Source of the DNA: Saccopteryx bilineata | Taxonomy: Eukaryota > Chordata > Mammalia > Chiroptera > Emballonuridae | Direction of reading: 5' to 3' | Length of the DNA stretch: 64,000 nucleotides | Assembly (NCBI RefSeq): GCF_036850765.1 | Contig: NC_089492.1 | Coordinates: forward strand, 169,258,296-169,322,295 | Shown: positions 1-10,040 of the stretch, piece after piece | Layout of the letters: each line of letters starts with the position of its first letter | Numbering within the stretch: position 1 is the stretch's first letter | Made by a program: the position numbers and the translations under genes | Notes under the pieces: model-generated | What the model saw: the letters and a program-made list of their open reading frames with translations, nothing else | Told to the model about the DNA's origin: nothing | Databases searched by the model: none

Positions 1-1
1 A

Positions 2-249
2 CCCTTTGAGTAATGAGTTTTTTTCATGATTGCTGACTCTTGGGGGTGAGTTTTTTTTTCAAAAACTGAAATTAGTTCCAGTTACAGTTTTATTAACTTA
101 AAATCATGTTTGATAACCAATTTATGGAAACAAGAACATACATTTGCCTTTTTAAAATTTTGCCTTACACATTTTTAAAAGAAATCGATCATACTCTGGA
201 TGGTCAGGAGGCATGAGGGCGTACATGAACATTCGTACTACTCAAAGGG
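2..249. mobile_element. piggyBac-like non-autonomous element (MITE)
   Basis: The left end reads CCCTTTGAGTA and the right end is its exact inverse complement, TACTCAAAGGG, giving an 11-bp terminal inverted repeat. TTAA follows at 250-253; on the left only the final A of the expected TTAA is inside the window. TTAA duplication and CCC.. termini are the known signature of piggyBac elements. The 248-bp interior has no reading frame of note, so it would need a transposase in trans. Family name not known to me. Confidence 0.65.
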
Positions 250-253
250 TTAA

Positions 254-466
254 ATAACTGTCTTAATGTCCTTGTCTATAGTTTCAGTATCTCTGTCAGT
301 ATTGGTTTGGTTTTGATGAATCTTTCTTATTATTAGTTATGCTTTCCTGTCTGATAATTTTTTAGTGGATACCAGATATTACAAATATTACCTTCTTTTG
401 TGTTGGGTATTATTTCTATTAGTATCCTTAAGCTTTGTTCTGGGGTACAGTTAAATTATATGGAAA
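254..466. other. no recognised feature
   Basis: AT-rich sequence between two DNA transposons. No reading frame, repeat or RNA gene recognised. Confidence 0.4.
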
Positions 467-468
467 TA

Positions 469-792
469 CCGTATTTCCCCATGTATAAGTCACTCCTATG
501 TATAAGACACAACTTAGTTTTGGGGCCCGGAATTTGAAAAAAAATGTATTACATAAAGTTATCGAACTCAAGTTTTATTCATCATAAAATTCATACAACT
601 CTTCATCACTGTCAAAACTCCTCATCCGTGTCTGATGACAAATCACTGTCTTTAATAACAATGAGCACAAAAAGAAGTGCAAAAAAGCGGGAAATCCAAG
701 TAAAAAAAAAGTACAACCACTATAAGATGCACCCAGTTTTTAGACCCTAAATTTTTCCAAAAAAGATGCATCCTATACATGGGGAAATATGG
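469..792. mobile_element. Tc1/mariner-superfamily non-autonomous element, 324 bp
   Basis: Terminal inverted repeats CCGTATTTCCCCATGTATA (469-487) and the inverse of 774-792 agree at 18 of 19 positions. TA dinucleotides flank both ends (467-468, 793-794), the target duplication of Tc1/mariner and pogo elements. Sub-terminal segments around 'tataagac' and 'gatgcacc' are also partly inverted. The interior carries the antisense tail of a transposase frame (575-650). Small divergence between the two ends suggests a fairly recent copy. Subfamily not identified. Confidence 0.75.
575..650 (-). pseudogene. transposase C-terminal tail remnant in the 324-bp element
   Basis: Read on the minus strand, the segment gives an acidic tail ending EELYEFYDE followed by a TAA stop, preceded in a neighbouring frame by another acidic stretch (DSDLSSDTDEE). 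A single-base frameshift separates the two. Acidic C-terminal tails after the DDE catalytic domain are typical of pogo/Tigger-like transposases, so the MITE is probably an internal-deletion derivative keeping the 3' end of its parent's gene. The catalytic part is absent. The identification rests on composition, position and the exact stop, not on a database match. Confidence 0.45.
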
Positions 793-794
793 TA

Positions 795-1589
795 ATTTGA
801 TCCCTTTGGGTTTTGCTCTTTTGTTTTTGTTAAGGAATTCTTGAACAGTGGTTAGTTCAGTGCTAATGATGCCTCACTAAGGTAAGATCTTTCACAATAC
901 TCTGTTCAGTTTCCATTTGTTTGGTGGGAACAGGCACTATTCCTATCCCTGTGTGAGCATCTGCACTGTTCCTTCTGATACTTTTGAGTAGTTTTTTAAC
1001 ATTTGGCCTTGAGTAGTTAGTTGCCTTATGTGCATATTCTGATCATTACTTGACTAAATGCACAGGGTCCCTCTGCAGACCTTTCTTCTCTGTTCAGCTT
1101 TCATCTCCGATACTGTCACCTGGAACTCTAGCTGCCTTGGTCTACCTTCACTCTTAGTTCCTTCTCTGCTGGAGGAGTCTGCCCAGAGCTTGGGTTTTCT
1201 CTGCCTGTACCATGCCACTAACTTTGTAAAGGGACTAAGTCCAGGCAGTTGTATGGCTTACCTCATTGGTTTCATAGCTTTCAGAGATCAGTGATCTTCA
1301 TTGTTCAATGTTCTAGCTTCTTGAAAACTGTCTCATAAATTCTGTATGAATTTGTTTTGGTTTTCAAGTGGAAAGGCAAATTTAGTCTCTGTTAACGCCA
1401 TCTTGGATAGAAGTAACAGTCCAATGGTATATCCAGTCTATCTTTTTATTCACCATTCATTCATCATGAGACATCAGCAACGTGTCAAAACTGTGAAAAC
1501 AACCCTTTCCTCTTTTTTAATGGGAGTAGTGGGGAGTAGGAGAAGTTGCTCTCAGGAGAACAACTTTGGATTTGAAAAACATCATTGAA
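795..1589. other. no recognised feature
   Basis: About 0.8 kb without a recognised repeat. Short open frames at 1058-1294 and 1346-1588 have no recognisable domain and look like chance. Confidence 0.4.
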
Positions 1590-2234
1590 GAAGACAGTTT
1601 ATTGTGATGTAATTCAGATATCACACTATTCACCTATTTAAAGTGTATAAATTTATTGGCTTTTAGTATATTCACAGAGCTGTGCAATCATAGCTGTATT
1701 TAAGAACACATTCATCATTCTGAAAAAGAATCTCCATACTCCCAATTGTCCTGTTACTACTGCTCCCATTTCCTTTCCTCAGTCCTAGGCTACTTCTAAT
1801 CTACTTTCTGTCTCTATAGATTTACCTATTCTGGATGTTTACTATAAGAGGAATCAAACAGCATGTTTTATGACTGGCTTATTTCACTTAGCATGTTTTC
1901 AGGGTTCATCCATGTCATAGTATGTGTTGGTACTTTTTTTAATTGAATAATATTTCATTGTATGGATATATACCACATTTTATCTGTTACTCAGTTGATG
2001 GTCATGTGGGTTGTTTCTATTTTCGGGCTATTAGGAATCCTGCTATGAACATTTGTGTAGACTGTATGTTCATTTCTCTTGTGTATATATCTAGGAATTG
2101 CTTGGTATAACTGTATGTCTGTTTGAGGACCTGCTAGACATTTTCCAAAGCAACTATACCATTTTATATTTTTACTAGCAGTATATGAAGGCTTTAGTTT
2201 CTCCATATCCTTGCCAATACTTACAATTATGTCT

Positions 2235-2937
2235 TTTTTTTTTAGGTTTCATTACTCTTTATTTTAGCAGTGGTGTCAGTCATGTGAGAGCGACTCAGGA
2301 AGCAGCAGCAGTAGCCTCTTTAGCAGCTTTTCTCTCTGCAAGCATCCTCAGCTTCTGTTTTGCCAGGCACTTCCTTGCAGAATAATGGGCCCCTAAGTCG
2401 TTATGAATGTCTTGGTAGGCCTTGGCAACCTGCGTGAACTGTTCTACCTCCTTGGCACAATTCTACCTGTAGCTTTCATTTTCCCTCTGCTGACAGGCCT
2501 TCAGCCTTTCCTGGATAATGTTGACAATTTCTTGATTAACTTTGTAGTGTCTTCTCCGTTGCATTTCTGCTTTGAACATGCACGAGACATTCTTTTCCTT
2601 GCACTTGGTGGTGTCTGGCACCTGACGGAACTCCCAGTGGTAGTAGTAATACTTGTTCTTTACATGCTGCTCCTCCATAAACTCTCTCACAAAAGTCACA
2701 GGCCAGTCCACGAGGAGATTGAAGGCCTTTGTTAAGTAGGTGATGGAATTGGGCAGAGAGGTCTGTGGCGAGGGTGCCGGCCTGTGGTGCCTGGGCACCA
2801 AGTACATACACATCCTTGTCCCAGCTCTCAGGCATGCTGGTGGCTCACAGAATCAAGCTCAGAAGCGCTGTCCCGCCCTCCAGTTGTGGCTACACAGGAC
2901 TGGCAGCGCCTGGGAGGCATCATGGGACTTGTACTCT
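2235..2937 (-). pseudogene. NDUFB10: processed pseudogene of NDUFB10 (complex I beta subunit 10)
   Basis: On the minus strand an ATG at 2835 opens [10 protein letters not shown], the start of NDUFB10, an accessory subunit of mitochondrial complex I. After a frameshift near the N-terminus the frame ending at 2463 carries the conserved core ([33 protein letters not shown]). A second shift near 2462 leads into the C-terminal third ([22 protein letters not shown]) and a stop at 2295-2297. There are no introns. A 3' UTR with AATAAA (inverse of about 2258-2263) and an A-tail (T run at 2235-2243) follow. The duplication AATTATGTCT lies at 2225-2234 and 2938-2947, so this is an L1-mediated retrocopy inserted in the old L1. 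Two frameshifts make it non-coding. Confidence 0.92.
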
Positions 2938-3090
2938 AATTATGTCTGTTTGATTGTAGCCATTCTAGTGTTATTTTAGTGATTTGATTTGCATTTCTCT
3001 GATGGCTGATGATGTTGGGCATCTTTACATATGCTTGTTGGCCGTTTGAATATCTTCTTTAGAGAAGTTGTTCAGATTGTTTGCCCATTT

Positions 3091-3287
3091 AAAAACAATT
3101 TTTTTTCCATTGATTTGAGAGAGAGAGAGTGGGGAAGGGAGATGGAAGGGGAGAAGCATCAACTTGGTATTCCATTTAGTTGTGTACTCATCGATTGCTT
3201 CTCATATGTTCCCTGACTGGGGATAAAACCCATGACCTTGGCATGGCTGGATGACACTCTATCGACTGAGCCACCTGGCCAGGGCCT
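3091..3287 (-). mobile_element. VES-type SINE, short form (type D)
   Basis: Antisense tRNA-headed SINE ending in ...GGCCAGGGC at 3285, with the diagnostic AGAAGCATCAACT and ATTGCTTCTCATATG body words and an oligo-T tail at the left. Imperfect duplication TTTGCCCATTT / TTTGCCTATTT (3080-3090, 3288-3298). Confidence 0.85.
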
Positions 3288-3372
3288 TTTGCCTATTTTT
3301 AAATTGTGTTATTTAAAAAAATATTTGAGTTTTAATATTTCTTTAGGTATTCTAGATATAAGTTCTTTATGA

Positions 3373-3672
3373 CAGTGGTCCCCAACCTTTTTTGGGCCGT
3401 GGACCAGTTTAATGTCAGAAAATATTTTCACGGACCGGCCTTTAGGGTGGACTGATAAATGTATCACGTGACCGAGACAACCATCAAGAGTGAGTCTTAG
3501 ATGTAACAGAGGGAATCTGGTAATTTTTTAAAAATAAAACATCATTACATCATTCAAGCTTAAATATAAATAAAACGGAAATAATGTAAGTTATTTATTC
3601 TTTCTCTGCGAACCGGTACCAAATGGCCCACGGACCGGTACCAGTTTGCAGCCTGGGTGTTGGGGACCACTG
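3373..3672. mobile_element. hAT non-autonomous element, 300 bp
   Basis: Ends CAGTGGTCCCCAACC and GGTGTTGGGGACCACTG form inverted repeats of the hAT CAGNGGT.. type. The 8-bp duplication is CTTTATGA (3365-3372) / CTTTACCA (3673-3680), 6 of 8 matching. The interior also contains internal palindromic words (ggaccggtacc). No transposase frame. It sits in the old L1. Confidence 0.85.
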
Positions 3673-3768
3673 CTTTACCAGATGTATGACTTGTAAATAT
3701 TTTTCTCCCAATCTTTAGGTTGACTTTTTACTTTTTTAATGGTGTTCTTTGAAGTACAAAAGTTTTAA

Positions 3769-4152
3769 TTTTTTTTTTTTTTTTTTTTTTTGTATTTTTT
3801 TGAAGTTGGAAACGGGGAGGCAGTCAGACAGACTCCGGCATGTGCCCGACCAGGATCCACCCGGCACGCCCACCAGGGGGCGATGCTCTGCCCATCTGGG
3901 GCATTGCTCTGTTGCAACCAGAGCCATTCTAGCGCCTGAGGCAGAGGCCATGGAGCCATCCTCAGCGCTCGGGCCAACTTTGCTCCAATGGAGCCTTGGC
4001 TGTGGGAGGGGAAGAGAGAGACAGAGACGAAGGAGATGGGGAGGGGTGGAGAAGCAGATGGGCGCTTCTCCTGTGTGCCCTGGCCGGGAATTGAACCCGG
4101 GACTCCTGCATGCCAGGCCGATGCTCTACCACTGAGCCAACTGGCCAGGGCC
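3769..4152 (-). mobile_element. VES-type SINE, long form (type A)
   Basis: Reference copy for type A in this window: read on the minus strand it starts GGCCCTGGCCAGTTGGCTCA (pol III A box), has the B box GGGTTCAATTCCCGG, a GAGAAGCGCCCATCTGCTTC segment, a GC-rich body including GGGCGATG / CACCAGGGGG words, and an A-rich 3' tail (T run at the left). Perfect 12-bp duplication CAAAAGTTTTAA at 3757-3768 and 4153-4164. Confidence 0.95.
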
Positions 4153-4255
4153 CAAAAGTTTTAAATTTTCATAAAGTACATTTTATCTATTTTTGTTGTT
4201 GCTAGTGTTTTAGGTGTCATATCTAAGAAGCCAAGTTTATGAAGGTTTACTCCTT

Positions 4256-4350
4256 ATATTTTCTCCCATTCACGTACTGACCAGGCCTGACCTTGCTTAG
4301 CCTCTTGAGATCAGACACGATCGGGCACCTTCAGGGTAGTATGGCCGTGG
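4256..4350 (-). pseudogene. 5S rRNA retropseudogene, 3'-truncated
   Basis: The reverse complement of 4262-4350 reads CCACGGCCATACTACCCTGA, GTGTCTGATCTC, GCTAAGCA, AGGCCTGGTCAGTAC and ATGGGAGA in order, matching roughly the first 90 bases of 5S rRNA with several changes. It ends in a short A-rich tail (inverse of ATATTTT at 4256-4262) and is flanked by GAAGGTTTACTCCTT (4241-4255) and GAAGATTTACTCTTG (4350-4364), so it is a retrocopy. The last ~30 bases of 5S are missing; not functional. Confidence 0.85.
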
Positions 4351-4770
4351 AAGATTTACTCTTGTACTTTGTTCTATAGTTTTGGGTCTTATATAAATAT
4401 TTAGTTCTCTGATTTATTGTGAATTAATTTTTGTATGTGATAAGAAGTAGGAGTGCAACTTCACTCATTTGCATGTGGATATCTAGTTGTTATAGCACCA
4501 TTTGTTTGAAAGGACTGTTCTTTTCCTATTCAGTTGTTTTGATACACTTACAGAAAACCACTTTACCTTAATTAGATGTGAAGGTTTCTGAACTCTTTTT
4601 TCTTTTTTTAAATTTCTGGACTCTTAATTCTATGCCATTGATCTCTGTTTATTCTATGCCAATACCAAAGAGTTTTGATTGCTGTAGCTCTGTAGGAAGT
4701 TTTGAAATTGGAAAGTGAGTCCTCTCAACTTTGTTTTTCAAAAGAACTTAGTTTTAGTTATTTTACTAAT

Positions 4771-6121
4771 GACCGACCCTAGCACATACTTTCAAGAAAC
4801 ATTTTCTTGAAATTGCCCCAAATTTTGTGAATTGGGACTTTTCTTCTCTTGATGAAAAGTTTTACTGTTTTGAAGACTCATGTCTACTCATTCATATGTC
4901 CATATCACATATAGAGTACCCCTCTCCCCACCAAATACATATTTGCTAGGGAGTATCGAGAGGTATTTTTAACCCTCTTCCATCTGCAAATGCAGTAAGG
5001 CATAATTTGATAATGTCACTGATTCTTTCAGAATCGTAGTAGTCCTCTAAATTTAAGTACCTTATAGCACAAAAGAGGAAAATGTAAAAGTTCTAAGCAA
5101 AGAGAACTATTTTGAATCCAAGAAATCTAGATACAAAATAACTGTACCTAGGTTAGTTCTTTTATTTCTTATTAAAATTTCACTCTAAAATGTCTGTCCC
5201 AGAATATGTACAAATTACAAACCTAGCTAAACCTGTCATTATCAGAATGGTTTATATAGAGCGATTATAGACTTTGGCCTTGGACTTCAAATATTAAGTC
5301 ATCAAAATTTTTTGTTAAACCAAAATCTTTACTTTAAAATATTTCATCTAAGGAAAAAATATGCTTTGCTAACTCAATATTCCAATTTGACAATGATAAA
5401 TTAAAAAACTCCTTATTTTGTTATCATTCTCATCCCACCCAAAGTAACAAATGCCCAAGGAGTTTTCAATTTTAATTAAGTTTTGAAACTCAGCTGCCTG
5501 TGACAACCGCAAGTTGTTTACTATCAAGTTGTTTACTATCTTGAAGAACCTCAGTCATACAATACAGATAAATCCCAAATCCAATCCTGAGTGCTGCTTC
5601 ATGAAACAGTTGTGACTCTAAGGCAATTTAGAGATGTGATAATGCTACCTAAATGCTAAATAATCAAGTCTTGTCAGGTTTGGTTTAGCATTTATTATTC
5701 TTATACTCCCAAAACACAGTTTTCATTTAACTTCTCAATAGCTTGTTTATAGATATTAGCAAAATAGGAACTACCCAGAACACAGATTTCATCCTGGCAA
5801 CCTGTTGAGATGAAACTGCAGGGAGGAAAGGTTGTGCATTTCCTCTGCTTGTGAAACCTTTGTTGAGAAATGAACTTTGAAAAGAAGATGCCATCTCTGT
5901 ACAACCTATTTGTTCGTAGGAGATATATTGTCCTAACATTTCAAAAGAGGTTCTTTGAAGAAAGAAGCAGGAATACTTTTCTCCCCTTGAGAGTATAAGA
6001 AATATATTCTACAACTATCTGAAAACTCATCATAACCTTCCTTTTAATTACAAACTATAGGAAAACTTCCTATAATGTTCAACAGTGATATCAACCAACC
6101 CTGAATAAAACTGGAAATTAA
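4771..6121. other. no recognised feature
   Basis: AT-rich, 1.3 kb. Short frames at 5701-5939 on the minus strand have no recognisable content. Could include very old repeats I cannot name. Confidence 0.35.
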
Positions 6122-6445
6122 GCCTGACCAGATGGTCACGTGGTGGATAGAATGTTGACCTAGGATGCCAAGGACCCAGGTTTAAAACTCCAAGGTCACC
6201 AGCTTGAGCACAGGTCCTCACCAAGTTGAGTGCAGGGTCACTAGCTTGAGTGTGGGATTATAGACATGGCCCCATGGTCACTGGCTTGAGCTCAGAGGTC
6301 GCTGGCTTGAGCAGAGGTCACTGGTTCAGCTGGTGCCCCCCCCTTCAAGGCACGTAAGAGAAGAAATGAGTGAATACTTCTCATCTCTCTCCCTTCCTAT
6401 CTGCTGTCTGTCTCTCTCTCTCTCTTACTAAAGAAAAAAAAAAAT
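6122..6445 (+). mobile_element. VES-type SINE, type C (GCTTGAG-repeat form), old copy
   Basis: Starts GCCTGACCAGATGGTCACGT and carries the hallmark of type C, several copies of a CACCAGCTTGAG / CACTGGCTTGAG module, then a CTTCTCATCTCTCTCCCTTC region, (TC)n and an A-rich tail. Diverged. Confidence 0.85.
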
Positions 6446-6498
6446 ACAACACCTTCCCCCCCCAGAAATAAAGACTTCTTTTTAAATTATTTGTATGA

Positions 6499-6803
6499 CC
6501 CTGGCTGGTTGGCTCGGTGGATTGAGTGTTGGCCTAACATTCGTTCGATCCCTCCCTGATCATGGTACACATGGGAAGTGGCCATCTGCTTCTCTTCGCT
6601 TCCCTTTCCCCCTTCTCTTTCTTCCTCTCTCGCAGACAGTGGCTTGGTTGGTCCAAGCATCAGCCTCAGGCACTATAAATAGCTTGGTGGATTTGAGCCT
6701 TGGCTCTCAATGGGGGTTGCCGGGTGGATACTGGTCAGGGCACATGTGGGAATCTGTCCCTCTACCTCCCCTCCTCTCACTTAAAAACAAGCAAACAAAA
6801 CAC
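6499..6803 (+). mobile_element. VES-type SINE, older type A relative
   Basis: Begins CCCTGGCTGGTTGGCTCGGT and shares the type A plan, but the body has the older words TTGGTTGGTCCAAGCATCAG and CTTAAAAACAAG tail. Duplication ATTTGTA at 6489-6495 and 6804-6810. Confidence 0.85.
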
Positions 6804-7122
6804 ATTTGTAGAATTAATTTGCACATTCTGGTAATTATTTCCATGTTTGCTCATTTGAGTGTTAGGGCTATGAGGGGGCTTGAAGATTATCTTGTTCAAA
6901 CTTTGGTGCAAGAATGGGCCTAAGATTTATTCTAAAGAGGCTGTAGACCCCTTCCAGAATCACAGAGCTTATTCCACAGAAATGGGACTAAAACCTACCC
7001 TCCTAGTTAAAAATCATTCAAAAAAATTACTTGCTACCCAACATTTCTTCTATGAAATTTTTAATAATTTTTTAATTTTTAGAGAATGTAGTAATCATAG
7101 GAGGCCACAAGAACTCTGCAGC

Positions 7123-7475
7123 TGTGTTCGTCAGCTTGAGCTGCCGTAACAAAATACTACAGACTGGGGGCTTAAACGACAGAAATTCATGTTCTCACAG
7201 TTCTAGAGGCTGAAAGTCCAAGATCAAGTCTTGGCTTGCAGATGGCTGCCATTTTGCTGTGCCCTCACATGACCTTCCCTCTGCCTGTGCATCCCCTGGT
7301 GTCTCAGTGTCCAGATTTCCTTTTAGGACACCGATCAACTCTTAACAACCTTATTTTAATCTAATTACCTTTTTAAAGGCCCTGTTTCCAAATATAGTCA
7401 CATTTTAAGGTCTGGGAAGGTTACATCTTTGACATAGAAGTTTGGGGGCATTTGAGTACAATCCAGTTCGTAACA
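7123..7475 (-). mobile_element. MLT1-type solo LTR (MaLR, ERVL-related)
   Basis: In minus orientation the segment starts TGTTACGAACTGGATTGTAC and ends in the inverse of TGTGTTCGTCAGCTTGAGC, with the familiar MLT1 3' text (AATTTCTGTCGTTTAAGCC, TAGTATTTTGTTACGGCAGC). About 353 bp, TG...CA ended. No clear 5-bp duplication. Ancient placental LTR. Confidence 0.8.
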
Positions 7476-7704
7476 ATAGTATAAAGACAGTGAAGTCACA
7501 GAAAAGAACTTTGTGCTCTAAAAGACTTAACAATTTATTAATAAATTAAGAATTTCATTTTTTAAAAGCAAAGAAATATGTATGGTCTTCTATTCAGATA
7601 GGTAGCACAAAAATACTATAGACTCTGTTGTGGATGATCAAAACATAGACTGCATTTAAGAAGACAAAATGAATGCATCAGGTTGTGATAAATGCATTTT
7701 TCAG

Positions 7705-7895
7705 TTGGCCTTTGCTGGGTAACAGACCACTGCCCCCAAATTAATGACTTAAAACAACTTTATTTGCTCATGATTCTGTGGGTCAGCAATTTGGGCGAGG
7801 GCCAGGCTCTGCATGGGAATTCTTCTGCTGGTTTCTCTTAGGACCCCTTAGGCATCCATAATTACCTGTCAGCTCATAGGAGGTGTGCAGTGTAA
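7705..7895. repeat. possible ancient interspersed repeat, unassigned
   Basis: The stretch around GGGTAACAGACCACTGCCCC, AATGACTTAAAACAAC and GATTCTGTGGGTCAGCAATT resembles a common mammalian LTR-like repeat that I recall but cannot name with certainty. No ends or duplication seen. Confidence 0.35.
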
Positions 7896-9010
7896 GGGCT
7901 GGCAGATGTTTTTAAGCACACTCGTTTTCTTTGTATCATCTCAGTTTTCTATCTCTGTGTGTCATTCTTCATTAAGGAATATCGAAAAGGTTTGGATATT
8001 GTGGAAAATTTTGTTTTGGCAGATTGAGATGGAGCTACAATGCTGATCTTTCTTGATATTTTCATTTTACAAAAGTGTAATCACCATTAATTGCTGTGTT
8101 ACCACATATCCTCATTTACACTTAAAAGATGGGATTTTTCATTCATTTATTTGTATGGACTGAACAGCATAGTAGTAAGTCAAGCTGCTTTGTTTTTGGG
8201 TGCGTGGATGCCTCAATTCATGTATGGCGACTCTAGACCTGCTTTTCTTAGCCACACAGGAAATGAGAGTGTGGCTCGGGCCGGAGGAAGTTATGCACAC
8301 CCAGCTTTCAGTCTGCAGGCTTCCCCGTGATTGTTAGTCGAAGAGTAACTGAAGTTTATTTCCTTCCCCAAGTGCTGATTATGAAAGGGAAATGAGATCT
8401 ATAAACTAGTTTGGTAAACTAAACAAATTATGCCCGCTGTTTATGTGTCAGAAAGTGAAGTTTGAAGATGAGTTTCAATTCATAGGAAGAATAAAGCACA
8501 TGGTGGGATCTGAGGTTTTGTCAGTTCCAGAAACTCCCATATGATGACTCTTAATTTCCTTATGTGTAGGAAAAAGAATAGACTTTGGAATTAATGAGCT
8601 ATTTTACAAATTCATGGCTTCTCATTAATGGAAGAGTTGGCATGGGTTTCATTACTGGGTGATGTTCAGTTTCAGTGGTTGGCACGTGGAGACCTGGTGT
8701 GTGCCATCTGCAGTGCATAAGCTGTTTGTTTGAGTTGAAGGTATCCCACAATGATTTTGGTGGGTTTAGAAGAGAATCAAGATGTGTTCAGCTCAGTGAG
8801 GACTCATTAATCTTTGTTATATGATTGTATAAATTGATGAAATGGAGAGTTGAAGACGGACGAGAAAAATGATGACATTGCAGGCTGGGTGGATTTGTGG
8901 GAGTTTGGGAACTAACATGCTTTGAGTTAATAAAGAGAAGGGACACCTTGGCAAAATGTTGAAAAAGGGTAGCTATCTTGTACTGACTTTATGAGATCTT
9001 TTATAGATAG
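7896..9010. other. no recognised feature
   Basis: Unique-looking sequence with no long frame and no recognised repeat. Confidence 0.35.
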
Positions 9011-9496
9011 TGTATGGCCGGTAGCCGCTGCCATCATGGCCATTCACATGCAGGTTCTCATTGAATTCGGGTGGACAGTAAAGAAACAGTGGAGCCAAAG
9101 AATGGTGGGCCATTCCTTTATTCTAGCCTTGCCCTGGCTGGTAAGTAAAACACACAGGGAAAAACACTTTCCTTATACTCATTCAGAACTGACAAAGCTA
9201 CTGACACATCTGGGTTTTCCTAGAATCAAAGGCCCCCGCTAGTCTCAGTCACCTTTGATTCCCCATCTGCACAAACTCTCCCTTCTCCTCTCTGCACAAA
9301 CTGGCTTCTTCAGCACCCTGCCATCTTGGCTTCCTACTTTGCAAAAATGGCTTTCTCCTTCTCTCTTTCTCCTTCTTCCCTTTTAAAACTTCTTTGGCAC
9401 CAAAAACCCCTCCTCCAGCCAACATTAGCATACCAATGGCCCTTCCCAAGCAGGAAGGTAATTAGCAGTTTTACCTGGGCAGTGCCATTTTTAACA
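9011..9496 (-). mobile_element. candidate solo LTR, unassigned
   Basis: Read on the minus strand the segment begins TGTTAAAAATGGCACTGCCC, has a TTTTAAAAGGGAAG TATA-like word, and about 240 bases later an AATAAA signal (inverse of ~9116-9121) with a further ~100 bases of R/U5-like sequence. Length (about 490 bp) and order of signals fit an LTR. The proximal end is uncertain and no 5-bp duplication was found, so this is a proposal from layout only. Confidence 0.4.
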
Positions 9497-9554
9497 ATAA
9501 AAGTGAGCAAACTCAGAAAACAGAAGTTTTAAAAATCATTTGCCCAAAAGATAG

Positions 9555-9685
9555 TCTTTCACTTTTATTCTTATTTTACATGTGCATTGAGAGGTGACTG
9601 TGCCTAGAGTCACATAGCTAGTAAGTATTAGAAAAACCAGATTTTGAGGCGTTTCAGTGTTGACTTTTCAGTTTAGTACTTAACC
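9555..9685 (-). repeat. MIR SINE fragment
   Basis: CATTGAGAGGTGACTGTGCC and AGTCACATAGCTAGTAAGTA match the antisense MIR core (the 'gtcacacagctagtaagtgg' region) loosely. Confidence 0.55.
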
Positions 9686-9891
9686 CTTAGCCAGACTGTT
9701 TCCCAGGGTAGGGGTAGGTTGAGCTGAAATAAAAGATGTGACTAGGCCTAGAGAAGGTAGGAGGGCTTGGGGCTCTGGATGACAGTGGGAAGAGGGTGCT
9801 AGCTAGTGGGGTTAGGGTTGAATTGAGAGGCAAAGGAGGACAGAAATTGCCAGCCTTTAAGTCCCCCCCCCCTATTTTTCTGTGCCTAGTT

Positions 9892-10040
9892 CGGTGCTTC
9901 TCAAACTTTTATAAATGTGCACTTGAATCAGTTCCCGGGAGCTTGTTAAAATACAGATTCTGATTCAGCAGTTCTGAGGCTCAGCCTGAGATTCTGCTTC
10001 TCTGATCAGCTCCCAGCTGATGCTAAAGCAGTTTCACATG
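9892..10040 (+). mobile_element. MER5A-like hAT-Charlie MITE
   Basis: GTGCTTCTCAAACTTTTATA, GAGCTTGTTAAAATACAGAT, TGATTCAGCAGTTCTGAGG and CAGCTCCCAGCTGATGCT follow the MER5A consensus in order. The right inverted repeat is lost. Confidence 0.75.

Larger units (their letters stand above)
1590..4770 (-). mobile_element. old L1 (L1M-type) 3' portion, antisense, heavily interrupted
   Basis: The pieces 1590-2234, 2938-3090, 3287-3372, 3673-3768, 4153-4255 and 4351-4770 read continuously as the reverse complement of an ancient L1 3' region (for example the stretches near 1660-1740 and 1800-2060, familiar from mammalian L1M copies). No frame survives. It has been hit by a retrocopied gene, two SINEs, an hAT element and a 5S retropseudogene, each with target-site duplication. 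The outer boundaries are approximate. Confidence 0.75.

Noticed and set aside
2403..2735. 110-codon plus-strand frame
   Set aside because: It is the reverse-strand shadow of the NDUFB10 processed pseudogene.
3749..4135. Overlapping 70-150 codon frames on both strands, repeated at 14790, 19475, 35671, 38522, 44603 and others
   Set aside because: All lie in type A SINEs, whose GC-rich body is open in several frames by composition; the same peptide words recur at every copy.
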